Notes: generated by a model from the sequence alone, not told the origin. Numbered from the stretch's first letter, positions 12,400-25,270 are shown. The stretch is DNA of 64,000 bases from Eudromia elegans (GCA_003342815.1 PTEX01000031.1:2805984-2869983); one strand, 5' to 3'. Made by a program: numbers and translations.

Positions 12400-12966
12400 G
12401 CAGGTCGGGGGAGGTGATTCTGCCCCTCTACTCAGCCCTGGTGAGGCCGCACCTCGAGTACTGTGTGCAGTTCTGGGCTCCCCAGGACAAGAGGGATGTG
12501 GAGCTGCTGGAGAGAGTCCAGCACAGGGCTACGAGGATGATCAGGGGTCTGGAACATCTGCCCTACGAGCAAAGGCTGAGAGAGCTGGGCCTCTTCATCT
12601 TGGAGAAGAGAAGGCTGAAAGGGGACGTCATCAGTATGTGTAAGTATCTCAAGGGAGGGAGTGAGGAGGATGGGGCCAGCCTCTTCTCAGTGGTGGCCAG
12701 CGACAGAACTAGAGGAAACGGCCAAAAATTGAAGCACCAGAAGTTCCACAGGAATTTGAGAAAAAATTTCTTACCAGTGAGGGTGACAGAGCACTGGAAC
12801 AGGCTGCCCAGAGAGGTGGTGGAGTCTCCTGCTCTGGAGATCTTCCAAACCCACTTGGACACCACCCTGTACCACATGCTCTAGGAGACCCTGCACGTGC
12901 AGGGGGGTTGGACTAGATGACCTCTAGAGGTCCCTTCCAACCTTAAGTATTCTATGATTCTATGAA
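12400..12966 (+). mobile_element. CR1 LINE, 5'-truncated, with 3' end
   Basis: This is a non-LTR retrotransposon copy of the CR1 family. It begins abruptly inside ORF2, has the ORF2 C-terminal region, then the diagnostic 3' UTR (GGTTGGACTAGATGACCT, TTCCAACCTTAAG) and ends in the ATTCTATG-type octamer repeat instead of a poly(A) tail. Strong 5' truncation is normal for CR1, which inserts by target-primed reverse transcription. The remaining ORF2 frame is uninterrupted, so the insertion is not very old. No target-site duplication is evident, as usual for CR1. The boundary at the 5' side is approximate. Confidence 0.95.
12414..12884 (+). pseudogene. CR1 ORF2 C-terminal fragment
   Basis: About 156 codons of the region downstream of the reverse transcriptase core of CR1 ORF2 are open to the natural TAG stop. 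The characteristic string [20 protein letters not shown] is at the start, and the [15 protein letters not shown] and [18 protein letters not shown] motifs follow in order. The endonuclease and reverse transcriptase domains are missing because of 5' truncation. The fragment starts on GTG with no promoter of its own, so it is not a gene. The product is inactive by truncation rather than by internal stops. Confidence 0.93.
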
Positions 12967-15212
12967 CTTAATCATTACATGATGTAGTACATGTAAAGTT
13001 TTGTGTTTTGCATGTTTTGAAAGGCCAGTCCTACCGTCCTGCCAATTAACAAATCTTAATATGTATCAACACGCTAATCAAAGTCATAGTGGATATGCAA
13101 GTGTTTTCCCATCATTTTGAACGGCACAACCTTCCCCAATTAAACAAATGCTTTCCATTTATAAAGAACAAAATTAAACCAATATATTTATTTACCCAGT
13201 ATTTAATATATATAGGTATAAATGTTCGTGTGAAATCATACCTACACTGCAGTCCCATCTTCTACTCAACCTTGTTGTCTCTCTGTATTCTAAACCACAT
13301 GCATCAAATCTTCAGTCCTTCTCTTACACTTAACATGCAGCTCTGAAACTGCAGCTATACATCATATTCATTTGTTGAGGAGTGATATATAATCTAGGTC
13401 GAAATTAAATAATGTCATCCCATGTTTAGTATTTATTGATACAAATTTAACCTGCTCATATTTCACCCTCCAATCTTCCCCTGAATAATCTGTATTTAAT
13501 TATGCATTCCACCTCTCTATTGACCTTTGAAAATATCCTTCATGACTACCAATCAAAAATGATATAAATTAGAAATTTTTGAATCCTTTTGCAGTATTTA
13601 TCATTCCACTCCCCAAATTATTCAGTTGAGGCTCTTTAAATTCATTTTCAAAACCTGCTTTCCTAATTCTAAAAGCTCAAACCCCAAAATCCTTCAAGTT
13701 CCCAAAACATTCGTTTGGTCATTAACACATTACTACCCATTTATCAAATATAAGGTATTTTAATATGGCGTGCAGTCCAGAGTTATTATTTAAATGGCTA
13801 AAAAGGAGGAGCATTTGGTGCATACTATTCTAAGAAATAAAACATAATTCTATCAATTACAGAATCAGTCTTTTCTCTTGTAATAGAAGAAACTACAGCT
13901 GTACTTTTTAGTACTGTATTAAAACTTCATTGGTAACATCTATTACTTGATGAAGGAATCAACTTAAACAAAAACAGTAAATGGGTAAAATTTTTGCCAC
14001 TCATAAGCCCCCCACAATGACCTGTTCTCTCCTCCTTGGCTCTGTGCAAAGCTGTTCTAGACCATCGTTCTGTGATGCCTTGAAACGTCAGGCACTTTAA
14101 ATACATAAAAATATTGTCATTTAACTTAAATCACTCTCTTCCCAACTTGGCACTAACCTTTATGCTCCTTGTATTCATAAAAGAATAATTATATTCCCAT
14201 TCAGTTCTTGTTTGGGTAAGCTACATTAACAGAGCTTTGTGAGTCTCATCAACTAGAACAACTTGTCCATTCCTTTGGACATTTTGTAGGCTGTGCTTGA
14301 ACATATTCTTTAATTATATATATAGGAATATAGGAAGTATAGGATACAGGATGTTATGATATACTTAGAATGTTATCCTACCTACATCTTCATTAGTCCT
14401 ACATCTTTATTAAGTCTCCGTTTTGATGGTGAAAATTGGAAAATGCATTTCTAGAATGTCCCATTGGTACTGTGGTCATGCTCATACCAGCATCCTGGAG
14501 CTAAATGACCCATCCCCATCTCTTTCCACCTCCACCTTCAATTTAGAAATCTTCTAGCCAGCGTCATTACTCCCTCACCGACACTCAGCCTCGCACTTGC
14601 TAATTTCAAGTTTCATCTTGCTCTAATTCTTCCAGAAAGAAGCTTTCAGTTCAGCAGTGATGTCATGCTGACTGCCCAGACTTTCTTTGAATTTTGAAGA
14701 AGAGGAAACAACCTGCGCTTTTGGTTTAGATTACCTAACTTATTTGAGTTGCGGTCCAAGCCTGTGGATAGCACTGGCCATCTTTATGTTCATGCATACA
14801 TCCCAAGAGGCACATATGTGCTCCTCCACCCAATACAGCCCTAAGCCCAAATAAAGATTTGACACTTGAGATTCTCATCAACTCCTGCGAGTTCTCACAG
14901 CCTCACATTTGGTTTGCCTGAGTATGGTTATAGGAATAAATGGTGTTTTATGAAAGAGATCCTGTAATCTGACAACATAATCGAGCTGTCTGTCTTGACT
15001 GGGGGTCCTTCCTGGTGATTTTTTTTCATTGCACTTAAAATCTGCATCTATCAGGTGAATGTCCCTAATGCTTTTAGTAGCAGCAAAAAGAGTTAATTAA
15101 CATTGCTAATATACTTCACATGCCATCTCTTTGGCTAATAATAAGTACTGAAATCAGAAATAAGGAAGTATGTAGTATAAGTAACATAGGTAAAACTTTT
15201 GATTAGGTTTAC
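12967..15212. other. Intergenic AT-rich DNA, nothing recognised
   Basis: No exon or transposon was recognised. A degenerate run of TATA/GGAATATAGGA-type simple sequence lies around 14310-14350. Open frames are short and lack recognisable domains. Confidence 0.55.
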
Positions 15213-15382
15213 CTACTGAGACAGTTTTATTAGATATAAGTTCCCGCGCACCTCTCCAAAGACCGTAGTAATAACCAGTGTCACGACTTTCAAATCCTTT
15301 GAACTGCAGAGGGGAATCAAACATGGTTGTCTCTTTATCCCAGCTTTTACTCCATCGAATTCTCAAAGTTTGCTTTGCTCGG
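15213..15382 (-). other. Possible Ig-like coding exon
   Basis: On the minus strand a 170-base stretch is open in one frame. It is bounded by a plausible acceptor (pyrimidine-rich, ending TTTGACAG just upstream of 15382) and a good donor (TAG then GTAAAC, with GT at 15212-15211). The roughly 56 residues include IRWSKSWDK and then SPLQFKGFESRDTGYYYGLW. This resembles the C-terminal half of an Ig domain, where a core W and the D-x-G-x-Y turn are typical. The usual Cys after the second Tyr is absent. I cannot name the protein or find neighbouring exons with confidence. Chance is a real alternative, because an open stretch of this length is not rare. Confidence 0.25.
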
Positions 15383-16639
15383 CTGTCAAAGGGATGGCAT
15401 TAAGGGGATCACTGTTGACAAGCGATAGTACAAATTATGCAACACAAATGACATTTCACTACCTCTCTGATCTGCAATTCCCACTCTCAATCACTCCCTA
15501 TTCTATGAAAATATTAAGCCACCGATCCAACTACAGAAAAAAAAAAAACACGAGAGCGTAGGCGCCTTGTGATATCTTGCTACTGAGCAAGAACATGTTC
15601 TGAAGCCCACACCTATAATTATGTTTGTTAAGGTGGGATCCACTTAAAGTCCCCTCGAGGCCCTGTAGGGATCTCTTTGGGTATAAGCCTAATGGATCAT
15701 CACAGGACTGTGGCTTGATAAAATAATCAGCGTGAGCCTCATCTGAAGAGATCCAGGAAATGTTCTGAAATGAACACGCAGGCTACAACGTACGTACGTG
15801 AAGGAGAAATGGGATTAGAAACAGAAGTTTTGCCACGAGGCGGTATTTAGACTGCCACAGCAAAACAGAAGAAGAAAGCAAATGGTGTTAATCTATTTTT
15901 GCCCAAAGTCTAAAAGAGCTCTTGTGTCAAAGCAATCACCCCTCTAAATTACACCTGGCATTCCCAGCATATATTATATTAACTGCTTTTTATTAGCAAT
16001 CTTATTCCTGTTGATCTGCGCAAGAATAGAAGCCGTTAACAAATGAGCAGAATTGGACTGCAAAGAGCACAAACCATGCAAATGGTTACCAATTATGTAC
16101 TGGCAGAGTACAAATCTGCATATAGATTGAGGCAGGCGGTGGGGAAGCACCTCCAGGTATGCCTCAGAAGACACGATTATGAAGGCACGTGGAAGCCTTG
16201 GGTGCACGCACGGTGTCTACCACAACTGGAAGAAACCAGGTCATTTGCCAAACATGCTTAGACATCTGGTTTTTATTGGGGAATTATTGTGTGGCATGTC
16301 TTGGAAGAAAAGGAAATGCCGACCTTGCCTTATCGCTGAAGAGTGAGCCACTGGAGCTCTTTGTAAAGTAAGATTATACTGAGTTTCAGGATAAAAATCC
16401 CATATCCTAATATGATTTAGGACGCAACTCCCTATGCAAGTTCTCCCAACCTTGATCACTTTTCACAGCGGATTTGCATTCTGCTGAGTAAATCATCCAA
16501 GAATCAGACAGATTATGAGGATAAAACAAAACCAGAGGGAAAGACAGATGGGTTAAGAGTGTTAGAACATAAAACCTGCAGCGTAAATCACAATTTAGCT
16601 GAACGCTACCCTCTGAAAAACTGGAGATACAATCTCTAC
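15383..16639. other. Intergenic DNA, nothing recognised
   Basis: No gene or transposon was recognised. An A run lies at about 15536-15548, and a 12-base perfect self-complementary ACGT triplet repeat lies at 15788-15799. The latter is unusual only in carrying three CpGs in otherwise CpG-poor DNA. Confidence 0.5.
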
Positions 16640-17010
16640 GTAAGCTTTCTCACCTTCTTATGTAAAAGCACAGCTATTTGTGGGAAATGAACAAGCGGTT
16701 CTATTTAAGAAATCATCATGCGATACACAATAAACACATTTCACTTGTTGTTCCTGCTTCAAGAGGTTTTCCGAGACACACACATATTTAAAGATGACTT
16801 TATATTTGATGGCAGGGCTCTAATTTATGCTTTAATTGAAGTCTGGGCACTAACATAACAAAACCAGAACCATGACTTGTGAAAATTAGATTATTTAAAA
16901 GGGGGGATTGCTTCACAACCAAGCAAAAATTAAGATAGGCAGCGTGCTTTGCATATGTAAAGGACAATAATCAACCCAAAGACATTTCATTTCTGCTACT
17001 CATTGTAGAA
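16640..17010. promoter_or_regulatory. Candidate conserved element with POU/SOX-type sites
   Basis: This AT-rich stretch contains TTTGCATAT at 16948-16956 followed within ten bases by ACAAT at 16964-16968. That arrangement is typical of POU and SOX factor sites. TTTAATTGAA near 16831 is homeodomain-like. No open exon-like frame crosses it. Enhancer function is inferred from motif texture only. Confidence 0.35.
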
Positions 17011-20000
17011 TCTACACAAAGCCACTCAACTCCTCTTAAATGTCTGCACCTCTAGTTGAGAAGAGGGTGTTTCTCAGTAATACCTTAATAAAAGTCCTAA
17101 GCTTCAAGTGATCACTGAATCTCATTATTTTTCATGGGACCACTGAAGTGTCACCCAATGTAATTTTGGAGCCGTCTTCCCTTCCTCCTTTCCCATCTCC
17201 TCATCCTGTCCCTTGGGCCGTTCAGTCATCATGTTCAGCGTGGATATAATGGCCCTGCAAAGTATGGCTTTGACCAAATACACCTTATAGCTCTTGGACT
17301 GCCTCTTAGCTGGGGCAGCCGGCCCACAAGGGACTTGCTCGTTACCATTTTCTGTCATTAAGAAGTCTGCATCCTCTACAAGTCCATAGTCTGTGAACTT
17401 AACAACAGTCAATAAGCCTCTAAAGGCACTTCAAGCTGCAATATGAGTATTAAATCCTTGGTTTCTTTTGGAATCTCTGCACAAAGTACTCGGGAGTTGA
17501 ATTCTGATAAAATGAAAAGGCAAACTCTAATTAGAGCAACGTGGCCCAGGCTTTTATGGTTAAGGTTGTGTCAGCACTTCCAATATAAAACCGGCCTATG
17601 AGGGCTAATAACTCAGTCTTGAAAAGGTGTCTGTGGACTTCACTGGGCTGGCAAGGTACCCGGCGCATGCCAAAACCACTTCTTAGCCTGCCTTCCTATG
17701 GAAATTAGCCATGTTATAAGAGTGGCATACAGTCCATTTGCTCAAAAGCACGTCTCGTTTTTCATGAGATTATTTTTTAAAACAGCCGCAATCACTGATA
17801 CATGAAAGAAAGCAAAATTCAAGTGAGATGTCTCCAAAACATAAACCTTTACCTATGGGTAAGGGACACGTTTTTGGTCCCCAAAACCTTCGACTGAAGC
17901 TCGCTGAAGTTAATTCCTTCCTAAGCTTATTTCCCACAAGGACTAACTAGAAATACACTTTTGTAGGACTTTCAAGGTACTATAGAGATATCCAACGTCA
18001 TCATCAGAGGGGTAAAAAAAGGCAAATGAAGTTCTAGGCCTGTTTCTTTCCCTCTCCCATAGCTCTAGAAGTTTTCTTTTACTAGTAAATCTTTAAGTAA
18101 TACGACATCACAGGTGCTTTGTAATTCAGCCTTGTGACATTTACTATAGAGTTGTTTTGAACATGTAGCGAAACTTAAGAATATTGCTAATTACCGCAAA
18201 GACTTCTAAGTCAACTACCTTTGAGGCCAAGTGTAGGATAAAACAAGCTTGGTGTAAAATTTTCATTAATAATATTCTTAAGAAAAAGGTAACTGAAGCA
18301 CTACAACATGGATTCAGAAAGAGGGAGGGAAAAGGAATGGAAGCAGATTAACTTTAGCACCATTTTATATCACATGTGATAAAGTGAAGTATCACCCTGG
18401 AACAGCTGGCCTAAAAACGTTGGGCCATTAAATTCTTCCTTGTTTCATCCTGACACTCCTGCTGTCCTCTGGCTGTCCAAAGACATTAAATAAAATACTT
18501 GAAAGAAAAGAGGCTCAAGTGTTCAACAGCTGATTTTCCTCCCAGAGGAGCTGAACTGGCAAAAGTGAGAACACTTGAAGCAAATATGGTTAGCCAGAAA
18601 GGGAAGACAGATTCCTAGAGTCCAGGCTCAAGAAAGCAACAAAGAGGGTCAGAAGACTAAATTGAGCATCAGCCGGGCTTAATTAGAAAGGCCAGGAAAA
18701 TGGTCTGGAAAAGAAATATTCAGCTTCCTAGTATATCTAGTTTATGAAAACAAAATGATGTACCCCTCTCCGCAAGGAAATAACACTTTTCTTCTGCCAC
18801 TTGCTGGGAATAAGATGCTACATCCTCCAGAGTAGGGTCTCTACAGGGGTAAGGCATGGTAAGTGGTACTGCAGTCTTTGAAACCTGCCATAGCCCAGCA
18901 GGAACCCAAATGCCAGGGGCCAATGGGCTTCACTGCCACCCACCATATTGCAATTTGAGGGAAATGCCCTCAGAAAACAAACAAAACCAACAAAAGTGGT
19001 GGCACCACCGCTGGCAGAGGGGACTTTGCAAGCACGTCCCATGCAGCCAACAGCACTTTGTGTCTCACCTTCTGTCACGAGGGCAGGTAACGAGGCTCAG
19101 AACTACTGAACCACAATCACATTCTTTTCTTCAAACTTAACCTTATTTTTTGCTGCTCTTAAACGCTAATTAGGAAGTGAGTTATGATCATGCAGCTACA
19201 GGGGCTGATGTAATCATGCAAACCACATAACTTAGTTCAGCTATGGCTGAACTGTGGGCTCAACTCACCTGTTTCACGCAAAGACATTGGAGCTGCTTTG
19301 GTATCCTTAAGAAAAAGGAATATGCAACAAAGTGGCCATTACAGACAGAAAGAAAATAGAACACGTTAGTGCTGTGAAAATAATGGATTTGGCTTCTGTT
19401 TTCCAGAATGGTAATCTGATGTAACTCTACCTCAAATTGACATGCAGGGATGGCGCTCAAGAGTGCAGCCTAGGCTTGCATTGAGTCAGAAGCATCCTCT
19501 GTGTGACATCCTTCACGAAGCCGCTTCCTCTAAGGGGGTGCCAGGTCCCTGTCAAGTCTAGGTGACCAATGCCCAGGGCTGCAGTCAGCCAGCAGCAAAG
19601 CAGGGCTGGCACCAGAGGAAAGGAGGCAGAACAGAGCCCAGCAAAGGATTTCTTCTTCCATCAGACTTATTTGGAGATTAAGGTAGCAAGTTTGGTGAAG
19701 GCCTATTAAGCAAATACCTGCTTAATTATATGAAGATGCCTTCCAATATGTTATCTGTGCACAAAAATACAGAACTCCATTTTGGAAAATGAAAGCAGAG
19801 ACATGACTCTTTCAACAGCACTGCAAACTCTCAGTTTTCATGTGAAAGATCTACAGCAGAGCCCCGTGACTGACTGCAAAGACAATTTTACTGAAGGGAT
19901 CAGTGGGACAGAGCTTCATTTCCAGTCTACAACCTGTAAAAATTGCTGCCAGTCAACACAGAGCATCTAACACAACCAGATGGGAGGGAAAAAAAGGACC

Positions 20001-20599
20001 ACAATGATCTAATCTTTCTGACATTGTTACCACAGCACACCAAACATTTCAGCTGAAAGCCCTCTGAATATTTTTCAAAGGTGGAGAGGGTCTGGGCAGT
20101 GTTGATGATGAAATTCTTCACATTATTAGCTCTAAATCTTACTAGAAACCATCATCCTTGCCTTCCTCTTCCTAAATAATGCAGTAGTCTATTCCTCCTG
20201 CTTAAAGTTTAAGAGGCTGTGTGTGCTGCACCCCTGTGCTGTGTTTGTTCTATAACCCACAACTTCATATACCTGACATGATCGGTAGGTTCACAGCTCT
20301 GCTCTTTTCTGCCTCGATCAGACTTTGCCCAGCCCTGGTGTAAAAGTGGCTTTTTCACCCATCTCCTCCCAGTTCCAGACTTGCATTAGTTTTCACAACA
20401 AAAACTAGGTATTATTGGCAATATTACATTAAGCTTTTCCTGCCCTCCAAATCAAAAGCAACCTCTGCTGCCCTTCAATCCAAAAATGAGCCCAAACCCA
20501 GGCTAAGTTTAATCATTCAAGAAAAATATGATAAGAATCACCAGCAGAGCATATTTATATTAAAAAAGCACACAAGTTCTAGGCATATTTTTGAAGTAT
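17011..20599. other. Intergenic DNA, nothing recognised
   Basis: No gene or transposon could be supported. A minus-strand open frame at 17125-17412 (95 codons) has no recognisable domain and is treated as chance. A short AT-rich patch at 19670-19770 has homeodomain-type cores but is not long enough to call. Confidence 0.5.
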
Positions 20600-21190
20600 A
20601 TTGCTGCCAATAGTGCTGCACTTTCCCACGATCATTTAACAACTCATTTGAGTGAAGTTATTACTTTATACCCCACTTTTTGCTGGATACGGATTAGAAC
20701 CACCACAGATTTCTATTGCCAAGCAGCCTTCATATAACATCATATTCTATTAGATCTCTTGTATCTTATTTATTATACATGTCTACGTATTGTGATAATT
20801 GGGTTGTATAACATCCCATGCAGGCTAATGTGAAAATGATTCCTGCCAAACAGAAATCACTTATTTTGATTCCTCTAGGGTTTGTTTTGTCAAAACGCAT
20901 GTAGTATTTAGCAAACTAATCATTGTTCAATTGTAGAGCACGAGAATTGTAAAATTATTGTAACAGAAGTGGAAAGAATGGGAAGAGCAGTGGAACTGAC
21001 CTCACTTATTTGATTATTAATGACATTTCAGCTAATTTACAAGGCCTAACCTTGCGCGAGACAAATGTAGAGCACAAATGGACCTTTTTATCTCACAGTC
21101 CCTGATTAGATATGCTATCTATCATACAGTTTCTCTAGCTAAGCAATGGGACACACATCAATTGACAATGAAAAGCTTCTCAGATTCATT
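20600..21190. promoter_or_regulatory. Candidate conserved noncoding element
   Basis: About 600 bases combine low repeat content with many TAAT/ATTA cores: TAATCATTG near 20919, TTAATGA at 21017-21023 inside TGATTATTAATGACA, and GCTAATTTAC near 21031. No frame stays open. The mix of homeodomain cores, ACAAT/ATTGT SOX-type cores and a CpG island-free background resembles long-range enhancers of vertebrate developmental genes. This is inference from sequence texture. Confidence 0.4.
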
Positions 21191-22599
21191 TTTATAAAAT
21201 AGCATAAGCTTAGAAAAATTGAGCAAAATTGTGAGGATAATGTTTTACAATTTAGTATACCTCTTTTGCCTCATCTGAGAAAAAAGTAGCCAAAAATTGC
21301 AAGTGAAGCCTCTTCAGAAATGGGGAAATACACTTAAAAGTTCTTCGCTTCTTTCCTTAAGATTTCACAGAAGTAATAACGACCAGTACAAAAAGGTCCT
21401 GTAGTACCTCGGGCCAGGTACAGAGGGTCGCACAGCAGAGGGTGACACTGCATTAGAGAAAATACACCCCCTTTTTGATGATTTACATAGTCAAAGAGCA
21501 AAAGAGCTGAAATTTCAAAGAGGAGATTACTGAACAAACACCTCCCTTAGTACCTTCCGTCATAATACTGCTGCGATGCTACGTCCTCATCTGTGCAGAG
21601 GACAAACAGACCCGAATCACAACCTACTCCCTGTATAGTTGACATATAAAAACATGCAGATGGATTGGTTTTCAGACGTCAGTTGAAAATGCACTTCACA
21701 ACTGCAGAAAGTCAAAGAGATTTTAGTTTCTCCAGCTGAACACAAACCAGAAGCTGGTGAGCCGGGAATTAGCACACCGGGATAGTTCCTGTTCGACATT
21801 CCTGGTCTTCCAGACACAACAGGGTAGTAGGTGGAAGACACACTAATAAAAACAAGGAATGTTTAAAAGTGAATGCTGTTCCAGGAAAACTGAAGAGCCA
21901 AAAAAGACACCAAACTAAAGTTAATTATAGGAGCAGGTCCAGGAGTAGGTCATGATCAGTACAGGGAAGTGATCAGAGACTCTGAAAAAGCCCTGTATGC
22001 GAGACAGGGCTTAGATGGGCATATACAATAGGAAGTGGCACCAGGCAAGCCATAGAAAAGGGCGTTTTATAATGCTGAACCCTCTGGAATTATTAAAAAA
22101 AAGTCACAGCAATACAGAAGCAAAACAGTATTTAGTATTTTGTGAACAATCTTCTGTTCACAGTGGTTGGCCAAAGGGATTTAAATAAATTAAACCCAAG
22201 ACAGAAGATAAAGAAAACAAACTTATTTAATTTTGGCAGGCTGTTCAGCCACGACGGTGCCCACGTTGGAAAGGGCCCTGCTTATAATTGTGCCACTTCA
22301 TAAACAGCCTTTCAAAGCAGGGCATTTTAGAGCGATCTTATGCTGTATTCCTGCTAGCTGTTAGCCCTTCAGTTGCATTTTAAAGTTCAGATCAGGTTGG
22401 TTTTTATTTCAAGGTCTTTGCAAAATGTCTGTACAACATGCTGCTGCTCAGTCACATTTATTTGTGCTTATTATCTCACCCTATTATTTTTGTAGCAAAC
22501 ACTGACAATTATACATTTGCAGATGTAGTAGATCAAAATCCCCTGAACACTCTGGTGTTTGCTCTGGGCTTATTACTCCCTGATACTTTTGCCATCAGT
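21191..22599. other. Intergenic DNA, nothing firmly recognised
   Basis: No exon or transposon was recognised. The stretch at 22230-22400 (GCTTATAATTG, CTGCTAGCTGTTAGCC) has a weak enhancer-like texture but no distinctive motif cluster. Some of the sequence from about 22430 may belong to the old LINE fragment that follows. Confidence 0.4.
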
Positions 22600-22725
22600 A
22601 GAATTTGCTTGTTTACCATTGCTATCTCTATTTAGATCATTTATATAGATGAGAAACAGTGTGAAGCCGCACTGCTGGCTCCTGGGAGGTCTCATTTGTC
22701 ATCTTCTCCCAAATGATCAGCGGCT
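22600..22725 (-). mobile_element. Possible old CR1/L3-type LINE fragment
   Basis: Read on the plus strand, the run TAGATCATTTATATAGATGA, then AAACAGTG, then CTGGCTCCTGGGAGG resembles the antisense of the CR1/L3 coding region near the end of the reverse transcriptase. There a 'GGTCATTAATAAAGAT...AACAG...CCTGGGGGA' pattern recurs in amniote genomes. Similarity is weak and short, so the ends are approximate. If real, it is a much older insertion than the two CR1 copies at 12.4 and 50.8 kb. Confidence 0.35.
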
Positions 22726-25025
22726 TCTTTTACTACTGTTTGCTATTTTAAGCCAGAGCTTCACTCACACCTGTGTTCTCACTCGCGCTTCATATGGATT
22801 GGGGTTTAAAACAAATTGATACACGCTGGCTCCAAATTCCGCAAGTGGGAAAAGGGTTTCCAGAGACAAGGTAAATGTTAAATTCTGGGCCGATGACAGA
22901 GGAAAGCATTTGGCTTTGAACGAGGAAGCACAGCGATTCTATTTGCTTGCAAAGAAAAGGGAATAAACCTCAGCTCGGGAATTTTGCTGTGGTAACGCGT
23001 CTTGCACCGGGGCCATGCTCAGCAGCCAGAAAGGCAATCAGGGAACACAGTCAGGTAACACTGAGAGGAACCTTCCTGGGCCGCCAGGGAACATCGGGGC
23101 AAAGCAGAGGATTCCTTGAAGGTTTCATCACGATTTTGGGGGTGTCTTTGCTTCTCTTCACAACTAGTAGTTCTGGGAGCAGAGTGAGGCAGGTTTCATA
23201 GAGATTCTTCTTTTGTGATAGGGGAATTAATTCCCAGTCCCAGTAGCCATCTTCAACAACTTACTATTTTTAACCTATACATTCTGTCAAATTTAGCTAA
23301 AATTGCCTGATGGACCCAGTATGGCTCTTATGCACCATATAGGCAAAACGCATCACCACATAAGGCCTACCTGCTTAAGAAATGAAGGAAAAGATTAAAT
23401 GAAAGGAATTAAAGAGCAATGCCAGAAACCATTATCAAACTGAAAGCTACTGTTTAGGTCACCAGTTAATGTGCCAGTCAATGTCAGATAAGCCTATTTT
23501 AAATTATTTATTTTCTCTCTCTCCCCTCCTTCTTTTCAGGTCGATCAGACTTGTAGGAGCTACATTCCCTGATGCAGCCAAGGGCATCATTCTGACTATT
23601 GCTTTCTAGTTACAAACTACCTCTAATACATGGATTTTACAGTACATCAAGAAAGGGAAGTCTCTTGGACACTTTTTTTTTTTTTTTTCCAGTTTGCAAT
23701 TCCACATGAACTCCATTTTAAGCTCAGCAAGGCCAAATACAGAGGTTTTTTCCCCAAGGGCCTCTGCCAGGGAGTCGGATGCTGGCTTACCTGGTCCGTT
23801 GTGATGACCATGAACCAAGTAGAAGACCATGATTCTATGAATGTGATCTACCTCTATAAGTTCTAGGCAGTTAGGTCATGAAAAATGGTATTTACAAAGT
23901 CTTTACTTAAAATAAAACTTTGATGTTCCACCTGGCTGTCATCTCACTGAGTTTAAGCAATTTGCCTTTCCACACATGTATAACCTTGACCCAAACCCTC
24001 CCACAAGAGCTCCTTTTACCATCCTGGGAAGCATATTATAGATTAAAAGTTCCTTCTGGTTTGTGGTACAGTATAAATCACATCACTAGAGCCATGCTGA
24101 ATTCCCTGCATCAAAAATGCTGTCTTTTCCCTTGCACAGCTTTTTTCCTAGCTGCCGTATTTCCATTACTTAGGCTTCCCTCAGCCTCTTGAATTGTTAT
24201 GGAACAACAAAGCACTGAGAAAATACCAGATCTACAACATTCGTCTTCTCTTCTGCATCTTTGCTCGCAATTCTCTTCTCTCAGTGCTGGACTTTTCAAA
24301 GAATATTTCGGCAATCTACAGCTCAGAGATATCACTGCCAAACCCCAATGAGTAGACGGTAACAGTTCTCAAGACCTTTCTAAAGCCTGCTCTAGAGAGT
24401 CTTAGGTGACCTGGCATCTCCTCCATACCCCGCGCGTTGCAAGTCCTCTAATACACTATATAATTGAGGGATATGTTGTTTAAAGGTCATGGATGCTTTC
24501 CAGGCACGCTCCTGTGGAGAGCATCAGCTCAACTTCAAGCCATGACCATTCACATACACTCAGTCTCCTCATTTTTGCTTCAAGAATGTCCAGTCCGGTC
24601 ACACTGTGCAATATGAGTCATTCCTGCACTTAAAGCCCAAAGGAGGATCTCACCTTTTTTTCAAATCAAGCTAGCAAATAACTATCAGGTCCTAACAGAA
24701 ATGCATAAGCCCTATCCAGAAAGGCACGTGCACTTTGTTTGACATTTAAACAAATTAATCCACAACATCTCAGTCCTGTAACAAGCGGCGCTTAGTTCAA
24801 AGGCACCTGAGCTGGGAGCTGGCACAAGCTCCTCCGGCAGGTGACGTGGACCAACGTGGTGCTGCAGAGCGGTCGGCAGCACCCGGCACTGCCCATGGAG
24901 AAGAGACCCCTCCAAAACCTCCTCCATCGAGGGTGGACACTACAAGTCACTGCAGCTCCGTGCTTTCCGCAGCGTGTCACCCCTGACTCCAAGTCATTAC
25001 ACCAAGGGCTGTGCCACTACTATTG
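22726..25025. other. Intergenic DNA, nothing recognised
   Basis: No gene was recognised. A strong pyrimidine tract ending in TTTTCAG at 23539 resembles a splice acceptor, but only 10-22 codons stay open after it. A T16 run lies at 23673-23688. Confidence 0.5.
23673..23688. repeat. T16 homopolymer
   Basis: Sixteen consecutive T residues. No flanking SINE or processed-pseudogene sequence was recognised that would make this the tail of a minus-strand retrocopy. Confidence 0.8.
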
Positions 25026-25029
25026 ACTT

Positions 25030-25185
25030 TGCTATAATTCTGCCTCAGCACTGGTAAATGGCAGTGCTGGATCGACAGCGAGCAGCTAAAATTGGCTCGG
25101 GACTTCTACATCTATTGGTCTCTTAATTGCATCTGTTTGCTTTATCACACTCATTTTTAAGTGCTTGGCAACAGAGAATGCTGAG
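25030..25185. promoter_or_regulatory. Weak candidate conserved noncoding element
   Basis: A short block with TAATTGCATCTGTTTGC near 25124 and AGCTAAAATTGGCTC near 25085 lacks repeats and any open frame. It combines a homeodomain core, an E-box-like CATCTG and a GCTTTATCAC stretch. The call rests on texture only; it could be ordinary unique DNA. Confidence 0.25.
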
Positions 25186-25222
25186 GGGGCAGTAAGTTGT
25201 GTCCTAAGTTCACACATTATAA

Positions 25223-25270
25223 CCTCAACCTTATAACAACCTTATTATAACCTTAAACCTTATAATAAGG
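25223..25270. repeat. ACCTTATAA repeats with perfect inverted repeat
   Basis: Several degenerate copies of a CCTTATAA-type unit lie in tandem. Within them CCTTATTATAA (25240-25250) is the exact inverse of TTATAATAAGG (25260-25270), with a nine-base spacer. This could be slippage-derived simple sequence that happens to fold. Confidence 0.7.

Noticed and set aside
17125..17412. Minus-strand 95-codon frame with a charged C-terminus
   Set aside because: The peptide looks somewhat protein-like, but I recognise no family. Length is within chance and nothing nearby suggests further exons.
23800..23845. GATTCTATGA resembling the CR1 terminal octamer
   Set aside because: The sequence upstream does not match any CR1 3' UTR, so the ten-base match is taken as chance. 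The same applies to a similar string near 62811.
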